From Campylobacteraceae bacterium (lineage in GTDB: Bacteria; Campylobacterota; Campylobacteria; Campylobacterales; JALSKU01), in contig WFMT01000036.1 in NCBI GenBank assembly GCA_015488975.1, forward strand, positions 1 through 9,131: a DNA stretch of 9,131 bases, given 5' to 3'. Below, piece by piece: positions 1-6,015 of the stretch. The notes beneath the pieces are model-generated. The model had not been told where the DNA came from, did not search any database, and saw only the letters and a list, made by a program, of their open reading frames with translations. Both the position numbers and the translations under genes were made by a program. The stretch's first letter is position 1, and each line of letters opens with the position of its first letter.

Positions 1-2
1 AG

Positions 3-704
3 ATTATAATCTTCAATGATTCTTATGAAGAAGTCGGACGAAAGTATTTTTTAAAGCTTCTTTCAAAAATTTATATTAAAAAAACAGATAAAAAATTGAA
101 AAAAATATGGCAAATAGAAAAAGCTGTAAATAAAACCATAAAAATAACATTGCTAAAAACTAATCAAATTCAAGAATTTGTAAAACTTCATATTTTATTT
201 AGAGAAAAAACAAGAAATATAGAAATTAAAATGGATTGTAAAAACAGGCTTATTTTAAAAGGTATGCAGAATATTTTTTATCAATATAAAATTTTTTATT
301 ATCCCTCACTCGATACAACATATATTCAAAATATTGATTTGGGTTTTATCGATATATTTAAAGATTTTATTCAAACCAAAGAGATATTTGGTAATTTTAT
401 TGATTTTAGTTTTGATGATAATATTATAAAAAAAATGGAACAATGTCTAAAGTTTGATATAGAAAAAAAAAGAGGAGTTGATATATTACTGGATGACTTT
501 TATAAAAAATTGCACTGTAAGTGCAATGATCCTTATGAAAAGATTAGAAAAAGCTACCTACTTCTTACTAAAAAATATCATCCTGATAAAATAGCCAATG
601 CAAATGCACTAATCATAAAATTATATAGTAGAAAATTTCAAGAAATTCAACAAGCATATAAAACTATAAAAGAATATTATAGATATACAAGTGACATTGC
701 TTAA
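3..704 (+). CDS. J-domain (DnaJ-like) co-chaperone protein, 5' end outside window
   Basis: The frame is open from position 3 to the TAA at 702-704, giving 233 visible residues. A TTG at 96 could be taken as a start, but the 31 codons before it are open and protein-like (IIIFNDSYEEVGRKYFLKLL), so the gene very probably begins before the window. The last 60 or so residues form a J domain: DPYEKI, helix II ending in KKYHPDK (the HPD motif at visible residues 193-195), then a helix III-like FQEIQQAYKTIKEYY. HPD is the contact that stimulates the Hsp70 (DnaK) ATPase. There is no G/F region, zinc-finger or DnaJ C-terminal domain, so this is a specialised J protein and not DnaJ itself. The N-terminal part (Lys- and Ile-rich, few Gly) is not recognised. 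The J domain sits at the extreme C terminus, an arrangement I recall for other Campylobacterota J proteins. Substrate unknown. No signal peptide can be judged because the start is missing. Confidence 0.85.
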   Translation: MIIFNDSYEEVGRKYFLKLLSKIYIKKTDKKLKKIWQIEKAVNKTIKITLLKTNQIQEFVKLHILFREKTRNIEIKMDCKNRLILKGMQNIFYQYKIFYYPSLDTTYIQNIDLGFIDIFKDFIQTKEIFGNFIDFSFDDNIIKKMEQCLKFDIEKKRGVDILLDDFYKKLHCKCNDPYEKIRKSYLLLTKKYHPDKIANANALIIKLYSRKFQEIQQAYKTIKEYYRYTSDIA

Positions 705-719
705 GTATCCGGAGATACT
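704..719. repeat. Short inverted repeat between convergent genes
   Basis: AGTATC (704-709), loop CGGA, GATACT (714-719) is a perfect 6-bp hairpin filling the 13-nt gap between the two convergent stop codons and overlapping the minus-strand stop. It could slow polymerase from either side. Neither strand has a T-run after it, so calling it a terminator is only a weak inference. Confidence 0.35.
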
Positions 720-1152
720 ATATAAACTCTCTATAAATTATATATGTAAATATAAAGCCGAGCGCTGATGAAAAAATCAATGGTGCACCATATAGAAATG
801 CCGCAAATACTTTAATTAGTATACTTTTTCTTATTTTTAAAATAAAAATGATTAATGAACCAATAAATGTGGTCAGAAAAATATATAAAAAAACATCTAT
901 AAGAGTAAGATGATCAGTGAAAAAGCCAAAATAACTTAAAAATACAGTAAAAATAAACATAGAAATTATATAATATGTTACATTTTTTCCTGTTTGATAC
1001 AAGACAAAACTTTCAGGTATTGTTGGATTTTCAGGATGAAATCCGTTTGCTTTACTTTTTCTTCTTGATTGTATGCCTCTTCTTTCAAAAAATAAGAAAA
1101 CTATCAAACTGACAATTATACCTATGACTATTGGATATATCAAATGCTCCAT
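718..1152 (-). CDS. Hypothetical four-helix inner-membrane protein
   Basis: This 144-residue protein starts with ATG at 1152 (minus strand), with an AAAGG-type ribosome binding site about 9 nt upstream, and ends at TAG (718-720). I do not recognise the family. Four hydrophobic segments are visible, at about residues 5-22, 59-78, 84-105 and 112-140. The loop after the first (ERRGIQSRRKSK) and the one after the third (KIRKS) are basic. By the positive-inside rule they face the cytoplasm, putting both termini outside. The loop at 33-58 contains a Pro-rich stretch (HPENPTIPESF). There is no catalytic motif, no cysteine and no recognisable transporter signature. It lies 114 nt downstream of the HAD gene on the same strand, so co-transcription is possible but the gap leaves room for its own promoter. 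It is likely a real gene on account of its start, RBS and strong membrane pattern. Function unknown. Confidence 0.75.
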   Translation of the reverse strand: MEHLIYPIVIGIIVSLIVFLFFERRGIQSRRKSKANGFHPENPTIPESFVLYQTGKNVTYYIISMFIFTVFLSYFGFFTDHLTLIDVFLYIFLTTFIGSLIIFILKIRKSILIKVFAAFLYGAPLIFSSALGFIFTYIIYREFI

Positions 1153-1243
1153 ATCTTATTACCTTTTTATAAAATAATATTACGCTATTCTCTTTTATAA
1201 CATGGTAACTCAACACAACTGTGATTATTCATAATTTTTACTT

Positions 1244-1275
1244 ATAGATTAAAAGTTTATAAATTTTTAATCTAT
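1244..1275. repeat. 11-bp AT-rich inverted repeat at the 3' end of the HAD gene
   Basis: ATAGATTAAAA (1244-1254) and TTTTAATCTAT (1265-1275) are perfect reverse complements around a 10-nt spacer that can add a G-T and two or three A-T pairs. On the minus strand it contains the HAD stop codon (1267-1269), the position of a transcript-end hairpin. It is GC-poor and no clear U-run follows on either strand, so it may act as a weak terminator or 3' stabiliser; the repeat itself is seen, the role is inferred. Confidence 0.45.
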
Positions 1276-1920
1276 TAAATTTGATATTGATTTTTCAATT
1301 TTCTTTATATCAAGTAAGTCATCTTTTGAAAATTTAATATCAGGGTTTATACACTCTCCAAACCCCCAATCTACATAAATATATTTTATTTTAGCATTTT
1401 GTGCCGCTTGCTCATCTTTTATACTGTCTCCAATCATAACAGCATGTTTTTTTTGTATATTTAACTTTTTAATTATATTATTGATCATGAAAGGATCCGG
1501 TTTTGCTCTGTTTACATCATCAACACCTGATATTATAGTAAAATATTGATATATATCTAAATGTTTTAACATTTTTTCACAATACAGACTGTAAGCATTT
1601 GTTACGATACAAAGCAAATATTTTTCTTTTAAATATTCCAATAAGTCTTTTATGCCATCATAAATATTCATATCAATAATGCAATTTTCATAATAGTGTT
1701 TTTCAAATATACTTTTGCATTCTTTGTATGGTTTTTTATTTTCATAAAAAAGTTGAGGAAGATTGACATCAGGTTCATTTATCAAGTTTACAATTTTTTC
1801 TATACTATAAGACGGTAATCCTAAAGTTTCTCTTACATGATTTATGCTTTTCGTTATAGATGCACTGCTATCAAGCAATGTTCCATCCATGTCAAAAATA
1901 ATGATTTTTTTATTTTGCAT
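1267..1920 (-). CDS. HAD-superfamily phosphatase, phosphoglycolate phosphatase-like
   Basis: All four HAD motifs are present in this 217-residue protein. Motif I is FDMDGTLLDSS, with nucleophile D10 and acid/base D12. Motif II is IVTNA (T107). Motif III lysine is K140 in RAKPDPF. Motif IV is MIGDSIKDEQAA (D165, D169), which binds Mg2+. A helical cap of about 65 residues between motif I and II (about 18-85) is the small C1 type of the Gph/PpaX group. The family hydrolyses small phosphomonoesters (phosphoglycolate, pyrophosphate, sugar phosphates); the substrate here cannot be told from sequence. It is cytosolic. The start is ATG at 1920 (minus) with AAGGA about 9 nt upstream. A possible minus-strand -10 (TATATT, reverse of 1947-1952) lies just upstream in AT-rich DNA. 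It is transcribed away from the candidate sRNA and tRNA operon. Length and motifs are normal for the family. Confidence 0.88.
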   Translation of the reverse strand: MQNKKIIIFDMDGTLLDSSASITKSINHVRETLGLPSYSIEKIVNLINEPDVNLPQLFYENKKPYKECKSIFEKHYYENCIIDMNIYDGIKDLLEYLKEKYLLCIVTNAYSLYCEKMLKHLDIYQYFTIISGVDDVNRAKPDPFMINNIIKKLNIQKKHAVMIGDSIKDEQAAQNAKIKYIYVDWGFGECINPDIKFSKDDLLDIKKIEKSISNLID

Positions 1921-2006
1921 ATATTTTTTTCCTTAAACTTTACTGAAATATATAATTAGAAAAATATGAATAAGACTCTTTAAGTCCTTTTTTAATAATA
2001 TTTCAC

Positions 2007-2015
2007 TGTTATTAT
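2007..2015 (+). promoter_or_regulatory. Possible extended -10 promoter for the candidate sRNA
   Basis: TGT-TATTAT (TG at 2007-2008, -10 at 2010-2015) is an extended -10 element preceded by a T-tract (1988-1993). It predicts transcription starting near 2021-2023. Campylobacterota sigma-70 promoters are known to rely on the -10 and upstream T-rich DNA more than on a -35. An alternative is the perfect TATAAT at 1951-1956, which would give a longer RNA. This is inference from sequence only. Confidence 0.3.
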
Positions 2016-2021
2016 TTTAAC

Positions 2022-2116
2022 CCTAACCCAAATGAAATATTAACAAAAGCAACCTAAAATAACCAATTTTTTGAGAGAATAGTTCCTCCTCCTTTCTGTT
2101 CTCTCAAGCTTTTTTT
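2022..2116 (+). ncRNA. Candidate small regulatory RNA with anti-Shine-Dalgarno terminator loop
   Basis: No coding sequence on the plus strand precedes the strong terminator at 2071-2116, so whatever ends there is probably noncoding. The predicted RNA of about 95 nt has a G-poor, C-containing 5' part (ACCCTAACCC at 2020-2029, later AACC twice) that looks single-stranded. A terminal hairpin follows, with loop UUCCUCCUCCUUU. That loop includes CCUCCUU, identical to the anti-SD core of 16S rRNA, and could pair with AAGGAGG-type ribosome binding sites. The design resembles Helicobacter pylori RepG, known to use a C/U-rich terminator loop to bind a G-repeat in the tlpB leader; homology to RepG is not claimed. 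The 5' end is uncertain (see the promoter entry). It could also be a terminator for a transcript I cannot see. Confidence 0.45.
2071..2116 (+). terminator. Rho-independent terminator with all-pyrimidine loop
   Basis: Left arm 2071-2082 (TTGAGAGAATAG) pairs with right arm 2096-2107 (CTGTTCTCTCAA): 12 bp with one G-U. The loop is 13 nt (2083-2095). GC then T7 follows at 2110-2116. The T-run lies only on the plus-strand side (the minus side reads AAAAATTGG), so termination is of plus-strand RNA. No annotated plus-strand gene lies between 705 and this point. Confidence 0.75.
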
Positions 2117-2142
2117 ACAAAAACTACTAAAAATGATATAAT
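2114..2142 (+). promoter_or_regulatory. Sigma-70 promoter P1, upstream of tRNA-Gly operon
   Basis: TTTACA (-35, 2114-2119), a 17-nt spacer, and TATAAT (-10, 2137-2142), preceded by TGA. Predicted start near 2149. The -35 shares three T's with the terminator's T-run, so the upstream transcript ends where this promoter begins. Confidence 0.6.
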
Positions 2143-2159
2143 CACAAAAAAATATAAAG

Positions 2160-2188
2160 TTGACAAATGAAAAAATTTGAGATAGAAT
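2160..2188 (+). promoter_or_regulatory. Sigma-70 promoter P2, upstream of tRNA-Gly operon
   Basis: TTGACA (-35, perfect consensus, 2160-2165), a 17-nt spacer, and TAGAAT (-10, 2183-2188, five of six). Predicted start near 2195, leaving a leader of about 8 nt before the mature tRNA 5' end at 2203. This is probably the main promoter of the tRNA, and by read-through of flgA and the genes after it. Confidence 0.7.
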
Positions 2189-2202
2189 TTCGTTCTGTTT
2201 TT

Positions 2203-2277
<75 letters not shown>

Positions 2278-2279
2278 TA

Positions 2280-3173
2280 GTGTGTATACTTGTAATTTTC
2301 TCTACATTACTATTTTCAAAAGATAAAATTATTATAAAAAACTATTATTGTATCAAGCATAGCACGATTTTTTTACAAGATATTGCTCCCAACCAAAGAA
2401 AAAATGTAAAAATTTTTCAGATTCCTAAAAATCTGGCTAATTATAAAATACCGTCCATTGATATTATTTCTGCAATTAAAAAGATTACGATAAAACATAT
2501 TATCGATGAAAGTGGTGGTATTGTAACATTTGATAGACAATGTAATATTGATTTTGACAAATTTAAAATTATAAAAGCAATAAAGAATATATTTCGTAAA
2601 AAATACAGATATATTAATATTAAAAGCATTTTCATAAAGCCGGTAAATTCATTTCCTGCCGACTTTGAAAATTATAAAATTAAGAAAATAAGCATACCGG
2701 CACAAAATTTATATAAAAACAGTGGAATGTTTTCTGTTTTATATCAAAACGCAACAAACAAGATATCAAGAATATATTTTAGATTTAAAATAATAGCAAA
2801 AATAACTCTGCTTAAAGCAAGAAATAATATCGCAAACGGTAAAATTTTGAGCCGAAAGAATTATGAAAGAGTTATTGTCAAATTTAAAAAAATACCTATG
2901 AATTTTATAAAGAAAAAAGAGCTTGACGGATATATATCAAGAACTTTTATAAGAAAGGGTCAGATACTTACAACATTTGTATTGAAAAAGAAAAAATTGA
3001 TTCAAAAAAGAGATATTGTTACTGCTATTATAAAAAGCGGTGCTTTGGAGTTGGAGTTTATGGCAAAAGCTTTAAATAGTGGAAATAAAAATGAATATAT
3101 AAAGGTTGTCAATAGCAGCGGTAAAATATTTAGAGTCAAAGTGATAGGAAAAGGCACGGTAGAGGTGCAATAG
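2280..3173 (+). CDS. flgA: FlgA, flagellar basal body P-ring formation chaperone
   Basis: FlgA is a periplasmic chaperone for assembling FlgI into the flagellar P ring. Placed at GTG 2280 the protein is 297 residues; an upstream GTG at 2217 lies inside the tRNA and its first 21 codons merely translate the tRNA. No other ATG, GTG or TTG fits in frame between tRNA and mature protein. The N terminus, MCILVIFSTLLFSKD, looks like a short signal peptide lacking the usual basic residues. The C-terminal half carries the SAF/FlgA signature. Residues of about 174-234 have ITLLKARNNIANGKILSR and the YISRTFIRKGQIL stretch. Residues 242-297 have KRDIVTAIIKSGALELEFMAKAL, GNKNEYIKVVNSSGKIFR and end VIGKGTVEVQ. 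The N-terminal half is rich in Lys and Ile and poorly conserved. No Shine-Dalgarno sequence precedes the start. The next gene, ubiX, follows after 15 nt. The family call is firm, the start less so. Confidence 0.88.
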   Translation: MCILVIFSTLLFSKDKIIIKNYYCIKHSTIFLQDIAPNQRKNVKIFQIPKNLANYKIPSIDIISAIKKITIKHIIDESGGIVTFDRQCNIDFDKFKIIKAIKNIFRKKYRYINIKSIFIKPVNSFPADFENYKIKKISIPAQNLYKNSGMFSVLYQNATNKISRIYFRFKIIAKITLLKARNNIANGKILSRKNYERVIVKFKKIPMNFIKKKELDGYISRTFIRKGQILTTFVLKKKKLIQKRDIVTAIIKSGALELEFMAKALNSGNKNEYIKVVNSSGKIFRVKVIGKGTVEVQ

Positions 3174-3188
3174 ACAAGGAGATAACAG

Positions 3189-3710
3189 GTGAAGATAATA
3201 GTTGCCATAAGCGGCGGCAGTGGGGTAAATCTGGGATTGAAATTTATTAATTCTCTGCCCAAAGAGATAAATAAATACCTTATAATTTCCAAAAATGCTG
3301 AAACTGTTTTTAAAGAAGAAGAAGGTATTGAGATTTTTAATGATGAGGATATAGCATCTACTCTGGCATCCGGGTCTTTTGGTTGCGATATGATGATTGT
3401 TTTGCCTTGCAGCATGAATACTTTGGCGAAGATAAGTTGCGGTATTGCTGATAACCTTACAACAAGAGCTGCTAGTGTGATGATAAAAGAGAGAAAAAAG
3501 CTCTTACTATCTCCTAGAGAGTTGCCCTACTCTGCCATAGCTTTGGAGAATATGTTAAAATTATCTAAACTTGGAGTTCTTATAGCACCACCTGTTTTGG
3601 GCTATTACAGTAGTCCTGAAAGCTTATCGGATATGGAGGATTTTTTGATTGGGAAGTGGTTTGATTTATTGGGTATAAAACACAATTTATATAAAAGATG
3701 GAAAGTATAA
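3189..3710 (+). CDS. ubiX: Flavin prenyltransferase UbiX
   Basis: UbiX joins a dimethylallyl group to FMN to make prenylated FMN, the cofactor of UbiD-type decarboxylases. In Campylobacterota, which make menaquinone by the futalosine route, the likely client is a UbiD-family decarboxylase in quinone synthesis (family knowledge, not seen here). The 173-residue protein has the N-terminal FMN loop AISGGSGVNLGLKF (residues 6-19; most relatives read GASG). The mid region is PCSMNTLAKISCGIADNLTTRAA, then IKERKKLLLSPRELPYS, and the C-terminal APPVLGYYSSPESL, all diagnostic of UbiX/Pad1 enzymes. The start is GTG with AAGGAG (3176-3181) 7 nt upstream. It follows flgA by 15 nt and precedes coaD by 29 nt. 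It lacks a signal peptide and is cytosolic. It is slightly short for the family (about 190) but has all the main motifs. Confidence 0.93.
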   Translation: MKIIVAISGGSGVNLGLKFINSLPKEINKYLIISKNAETVFKEEEGIEIFNDEDIASTLASGSFGCDMMIVLPCSMNTLAKISCGIADNLTTRAASVMIKERKKLLLSPRELPYSAIALENMLKLSKLGVLIAPPVLGYYSSPESLSDMEDFLIGKWFDLLGIKHNLYKRWKV

Positions 3711-3739
3711 AAGTCCTCTAAAAAAGGAGATTTGGTATA

Positions 3740-4225
3740 ATGAATATAGGCAATGAAAAAATAGCAATATATCCAGGTACATTTGACCCTATCACAAACG
3801 GTCATCTTGATGTGATATTGAGAGCTAAAAAAATATTTAATAAAGTATTGGTAGCTGTTGCAAAATCAAGAGAAAAAACACCGATGTTCTCAGTTTTGCA
3901 AAGGATTAATTTTGTAAAAGAAGTTACAAAGGATATAGAGGGTGTTTGGGTAGAGAGTTTTGATACACTGTTGGTTGATTTTGCAGAAGAAAAGGGTGTA
4001 ACGACCATAATAAGAGGATTAAGAGCTGTCAGTGATTTTGAGTATGAGCTTCAAATGGGTTATGCAAATAATTTTTTAAATAAAGAGATAGACACCATAT
4101 ATCTTATGCCTTCACTTAAAAATGCTTTCATAAGCTCATCTGTTGTCAGAACTATTTTGAAGCATAATGGCGATCCTTCTACTTTGCTTCCACCATCTGT
4201 TAGGAAAATGATACAATGTATGTAA
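3740..4225 (+). CDS. coaD: Phosphopantetheine adenylyltransferase
   Basis: CoaD transfers AMP from ATP to 4'-phosphopantetheine to give dephospho-CoA, the fourth step of coenzyme A synthesis. The 161 residues match the usual length of about 160. Visible motifs are AIYPGTFDPITNGHLD (residues 9-24, including the nucleotidyltransferase TxGH at T19-H22), the IIRGLRAVSDFEYE block (90-103) with the phosphate-binding Arg, and the C-terminal ISSSVVR (131-137), which binds the nucleotide. The start is ATG with AAGGAG at 3724-3729, 10 nt upstream. The last 10 nt overlap tmk, whose ATG (4216) is out of frame, a layout typical of translational coupling. No anomaly seen. Confidence 0.96.
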   Translation: MNIGNEKIAIYPGTFDPITNGHLDVILRAKKIFNKVLVAVAKSREKTPMFSVLQRINFVKEVTKDIEGVWVESFDTLLVDFAEEKGVTTIIRGLRAVSDFEYELQMGYANNFLNKEIDTIYLMPSLKNAFISSSVVRTILKHNGDPSTLLPPSVRKMIQCM

Positions 4226-4803
4226 TATTAGAAGGCGTTGATACGAGTGGAAAATCTACACAGATAGATTTATTAAAACAAAAATATACAGATGCAGTTT
4301 TTACAAAAGAGCCAGGCGGCACCAAGCTTGGATTCAATATTAGAAAAATTATTTTGGATGGTGAGATTTCAAGTATTCAAGCGGAACTGTTCATGTTTTT
4401 AGCTGATCGGGCTGAGCATTATGAACAGATTGTTAAGCCAAATAAAAACAAACTCATATTTAGCGATAGAGGATTGATATCCGGCATTGCCTATGCTAAA
4501 ACAAACTATGAAAAATTTAGTTTTGAAGAATTGATAAAGTTGAATATGATTGCATTAGATAAAGATATGCCAAATTTGGTAGTTTTACTTAAGATCGATA
4601 AAACTCATATTGAAAAAAGGCTAAATGCCAAAAAACATGATAATATAGAAAAAAGAGGGATTAGATATTTGTTAAAAGTACAAGAAAACATGATAGAAAC
4701 TCTTAAAAAAATGAAAATCAAATATATACAAATAGATGCATCATTAAAAATAGAAGATATACATAATATAATAATAAAGAATATAGGAAATAAATATGAT
4801 TAA
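4216..4803 (+). CDS. tmk: Thymidylate kinase
   Basis: Tmk phosphorylates dTMP to dTDP with ATP, for DNA precursor supply. The 195-residue protein has a P-loop GVDTSGKST (7-15), the EPGGT loop (32-36), SDRG (83-86), which corresponds to the DR(Y/H/F) motif, followed by SGIAYA. A lid-like basic stretch runs at about 136-150. The start ATG is the only suitable one; TAGGA (4201-4205) lies 10 nt upstream within coaD. It overlaps coaD by 10 nt and hisS by 8 nt, so translation of the three is probably coupled. Length is normal to slightly short for the family (about 190-215). Confidence 0.94.
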   Translation: MYVILEGVDTSGKSTQIDLLKQKYTDAVFTKEPGGTKLGFNIRKIILDGEISSIQAELFMFLADRAEHYEQIVKPNKNKLIFSDRGLISGIAYAKTNYEKFSFEELIKLNMIALDKDMPNLVVLLKIDKTHIEKRLNAKKHDNIEKRGIRYLLKVQENMIETLKKMKIKYIQIDASLKIEDIHNIIIKNIGNKYD

Positions 4804-6007
4804 TGCACTTAGGGGAATGAAGGATTTATTGTCAACTCAGATCGAAAAATATGACTATTTTGTAAAAAATGCTTCCAAAATCGCTCTAAACTTTGGGTTT
4901 GAACACATAGAAACTCCCATACTCGAAGAAACAGCTCTTTTTAGAAGAAGCGTGGGCGAAAGCAGTGATATAGTTGGTAAAGAAATGTATGAATTTGTTG
5001 ACAAAGGTAACAATAATATCTGCCTAAGACCAGAGGGGACTGCCGGAGTTGTAAGAAGTTTTATTCAAAATAAATATGACAGAATTGCAGGAGTTAAAAG
5101 ATTTTTTTATCACGGAGCTATGTTTAGATATGAAAGACCCCAGAAAGGAAGACTTAGAGAGTTCCACCAATTTGGAGTTGAATGCTTTGGAGAGAGCAAT
5201 CCTTATGAAGATATCAATATTATTTTACTTTTAAAAGAAATTCTTGATTTTTTTAAAATAGAGTATACTCTTAAAATAAATTCTCTTGGATGTGAAAAAT
5301 GTTTGCCACCTTTTAAAGAGAATTTAGTCAAATTTTTGAGTGATATAGAAGATGGCTTATGCGATGATTGTAAAAGAAGAATAAGAACAAATCCTATAAG
5401 AGTTTTTGACTGTAAAAATAAAAGTTGTCAAGAGTTGCTTTTAGATGCTCCAAGGCTCGGTGTCTCTCTTTGTGATGAGTGTAGCAAGAGTTTTAATTTT
5501 GTTAAAAATTTCCTTCTTGAAGCAAATATAAAGTATGAAGTTGATTCAAATTTGGTAAGAGGACTTGATTATTATACCAAAACTGCTTTCGAGTTTGTTT
5601 CTACTGAAATAGGAGCACAAAATGCAGTAGCTGGTGGCGGAAGATATGACAAACTTGTAAAATTTTTAGATGGTAGAGATACTCCGGGAATTGGTTTTGC
5701 TATAGGCATAGAAAGAATTTTAAATCTAATTGATCTTCCAAAAACAGAAAAAAGTGGATATTATTTTGGCGCAATGGATGAAAATGCAATTTCTTTGGTG
5801 TATAAATTAGGAGTTAAAAAAAGGAAACAAGAAAGAGTTGAGATAGCTTATAATCCAAAAAGTTTAAAGGCACATTTAAAAACAGCTGATAAAAAAGGTA
5901 TGAGATATTGTGCTGTTATTGGTGAAAATGAGCTTAAAAATCATCAAGTCTGGATTAAAGATTTGGTAAAAAAAGAAGAATTTCTTAAAAATATAGAAGA
6001 ATTTTAG
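4796..6007 (+). CDS. hisS: Histidyl-tRNA synthetase
   Basis: This class II synthetase charges tRNA-His. Of the 403 residues, motif 1 begins around LRGMKDLL and GFEHIETPILEE. Motif 2 is FRYERPQKGRLREFHQFGVECFG (110-132). The histidine-specific element is LVRGLDYYTKTAFEF (253-267) with AGGGRYDKLV, and motif 3 is GIGFAIGIERIL (298-309). The insertion between motif 2 and the HisA element carries eight cysteines in four pairs (C166/169, C189/192, C206/211, C226/229), the layout of many bacterial HisRS and possibly metal-binding. The C-terminal anticodon-binding domain (about 320-403) is recognisable (AHLKTADKKG, VIGENEL) but compact. ATG 4796 has AGGA at 4785-4788. It overlaps tmk by 8 nt and is followed by speA after 8 nt, and the speA ribosome binding site overlaps the hisS stop. 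Confidence 0.97.
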   Translation: MINALRGMKDLLSTQIEKYDYFVKNASKIALNFGFEHIETPILEETALFRRSVGESSDIVGKEMYEFVDKGNNNICLRPEGTAGVVRSFIQNKYDRIAGVKRFFYHGAMFRYERPQKGRLREFHQFGVECFGESNPYEDINIILLLKEILDFFKIEYTLKINSLGCEKCLPPFKENLVKFLSDIEDGLCDDCKRRIRTNPIRVFDCKNKSCQELLLDAPRLGVSLCDECSKSFNFVKNFLLEANIKYEVDSNLVRGLDYYTKTAFEFVSTEIGAQNAVAGGGRYDKLVKFLDGRDTPGIGFAIGIERILNLIDLPKTEKSGYYFGAMDENAISLVYKLGVKKRKQERVEIAYNPKSLKAHLKTADKKGMRYCAVIGENELKNHQVWIKDLVKKEEFLKNIEEF

Positions 6008-6015
6008 GAACTTTT

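Noticed and set aside
1153..1266. Possible short gene or promoter in the gap between the two minus-strand genes
   Set aside because: No open frame with a start and ribosome site was found, and no -35/-10 pair with acceptable spacing; only the inverted repeat at its right end stands out.
1972..1992. GACT-CTTTA-AGTC followed by CCTTTTTT as a plus-strand terminator
   Set aside because: The stem is only 4 bp with a mismatch beyond it, too weak to call.
2020..2029. ACCCTAACCC, resembling a telomere-type repeat
   Set aside because: Fewer than two units in a bacterial intergenic region; chance or part of the candidate sRNA.
2054..2098. AAAGGAGGAGG as a minus-strand ribosome binding site for a small peptide
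   Set aside because: No ATG, GTG or TTG follows at a suitable distance; the nearest in-frame codon is ATT followed by only eight codons. The plus-strand reading as a terminator loop explains the sequence better.
3002..3415. 137-residue minus-strand open frame across flgA and ubiX
   Set aside because: It is antisense to two well-supported genes, has no recognisable motif, and its pattern follows from the codon use of the opposite strand. The same holds for minus-strand frames at 2441-2635, 3605-3805, 3802-4008, 7964-8200 and 8560-8799.
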